A stretch of DNA of 64,000 bases from Virgibacillus proomii (GTDB lineage Bacteria > Bacillota > Bacilli > Bacillales > Amphibacillaceae), in assembly GCF_900162615.1 (NCBI RefSeq), contig NZ_FUFN01000009.1, positions 231,176-295,175 of the forward strand, written 5' to 3'. Positions 63,904-64,000 of the stretch are shown here, piece by piece. The stretch's first letter is position 1. Each line of letters starts with the position of its first letter. The notes under the pieces are model-generated. The model made no database searches and was not told the origin of the DNA. It was given only the letters and a program-made list of their open reading frames with translations. Made by a program: the position numbers and the translations under genes.

Positions 63904-64000
63904 TACTTATGTTTAACCAAATTTATAATCTATTATAGCAAATTTTCGAATGTAATGGCGCTCTTTTTAAATTAATTTATGAATCGTTATGTTTTTCAGT

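Noticed and set aside
1..64000. tRNA or rRNA genes
   Set aside because: I saw no cloverleaf with a TTCGANTC-type arm and CCA end and no rRNA sequence in this window; a tRNAscan run would settle it.

Overview
The window is a low-GC Firmicutes chromosome segment. The core gene order on the minus strand is that of Bacillaceae: purE-K-B-C-S-Q-L-F-M-N-H-D, then yerA-, yerB- and yerC-like genes, pcrB-pcrA-ligA-camS, a PutP/OpuE symporter, gatC-gatA-gatB, dgkB and rlmCD. Protein sequences and AT-rich spacers suggest a Virgibacillus/Oceanobacillus-like organism. The genus is inference from gene order and style only.

Positions 1-4783 hold accessory DNA: a partial gene, a HTH-module regulator, an ANT(9) nucleotidyltransferase, a chloramphenicol acetyltransferase behind an attenuation leader (very like plasmid pC194 cat), and two unknown small proteins. 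Positions 4784-13377 are housekeeping: rlmCD, dgkB, gatCAB, putP and an unlisted 34-residue ORF coupled to putP. Positions 13486-13835 carry two tandem units of a structured repeat. Positions 14425-19471 are a type VII (LXG) polymorphic toxin operon with immunity genes and an orphan toxin tail cassette. Positions 19849-23866 hold two tandem RRNPP (NprR-like) receptor genes, each followed 12 nt later by a tiny GTG-started secreted-peptide gene.

Positions 24500-39222 are an insertion-sequence graveyard: IS21, IS3, IS4, IS1182, IS256, ISL3 and IS110 pieces, of which only the IS1182-type transposase looks intact. Embedded in it, at 30531-35584, is an apparently intact circular-bacteriocin cluster: an uberolysin-like precursor, a large membrane protein, an ABC ATPase, a SpoIIM/DUF95 protein, a Yip1-like protein and a divergent LytTR regulator. 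Positions 39269-49494 return to core genes (camS, ligA, pcrA, pcrB, yerC, yerB, yerA).

Positions 50269-63903 are the complete purine operon making IMP from PRPP. Its control region is legible: two inverted PurR boxes, a sigma-A promoter, a guanine-class riboswitch and an intrinsic terminator with a matching antiterminator. The operon is interrupted between purM and purF by two more units of the structured repeat.

The strongest candidates for new biology are the tandem structured repeat (an H-type pseudoknot plus hairpins whose arms differ between copies but stay paired), the circular bacteriocin cluster, the duplicated receptor/peptide pairs, and a dispersed element carrying a terminator that is intact after dgkB and purD but broken inside the pur leader.
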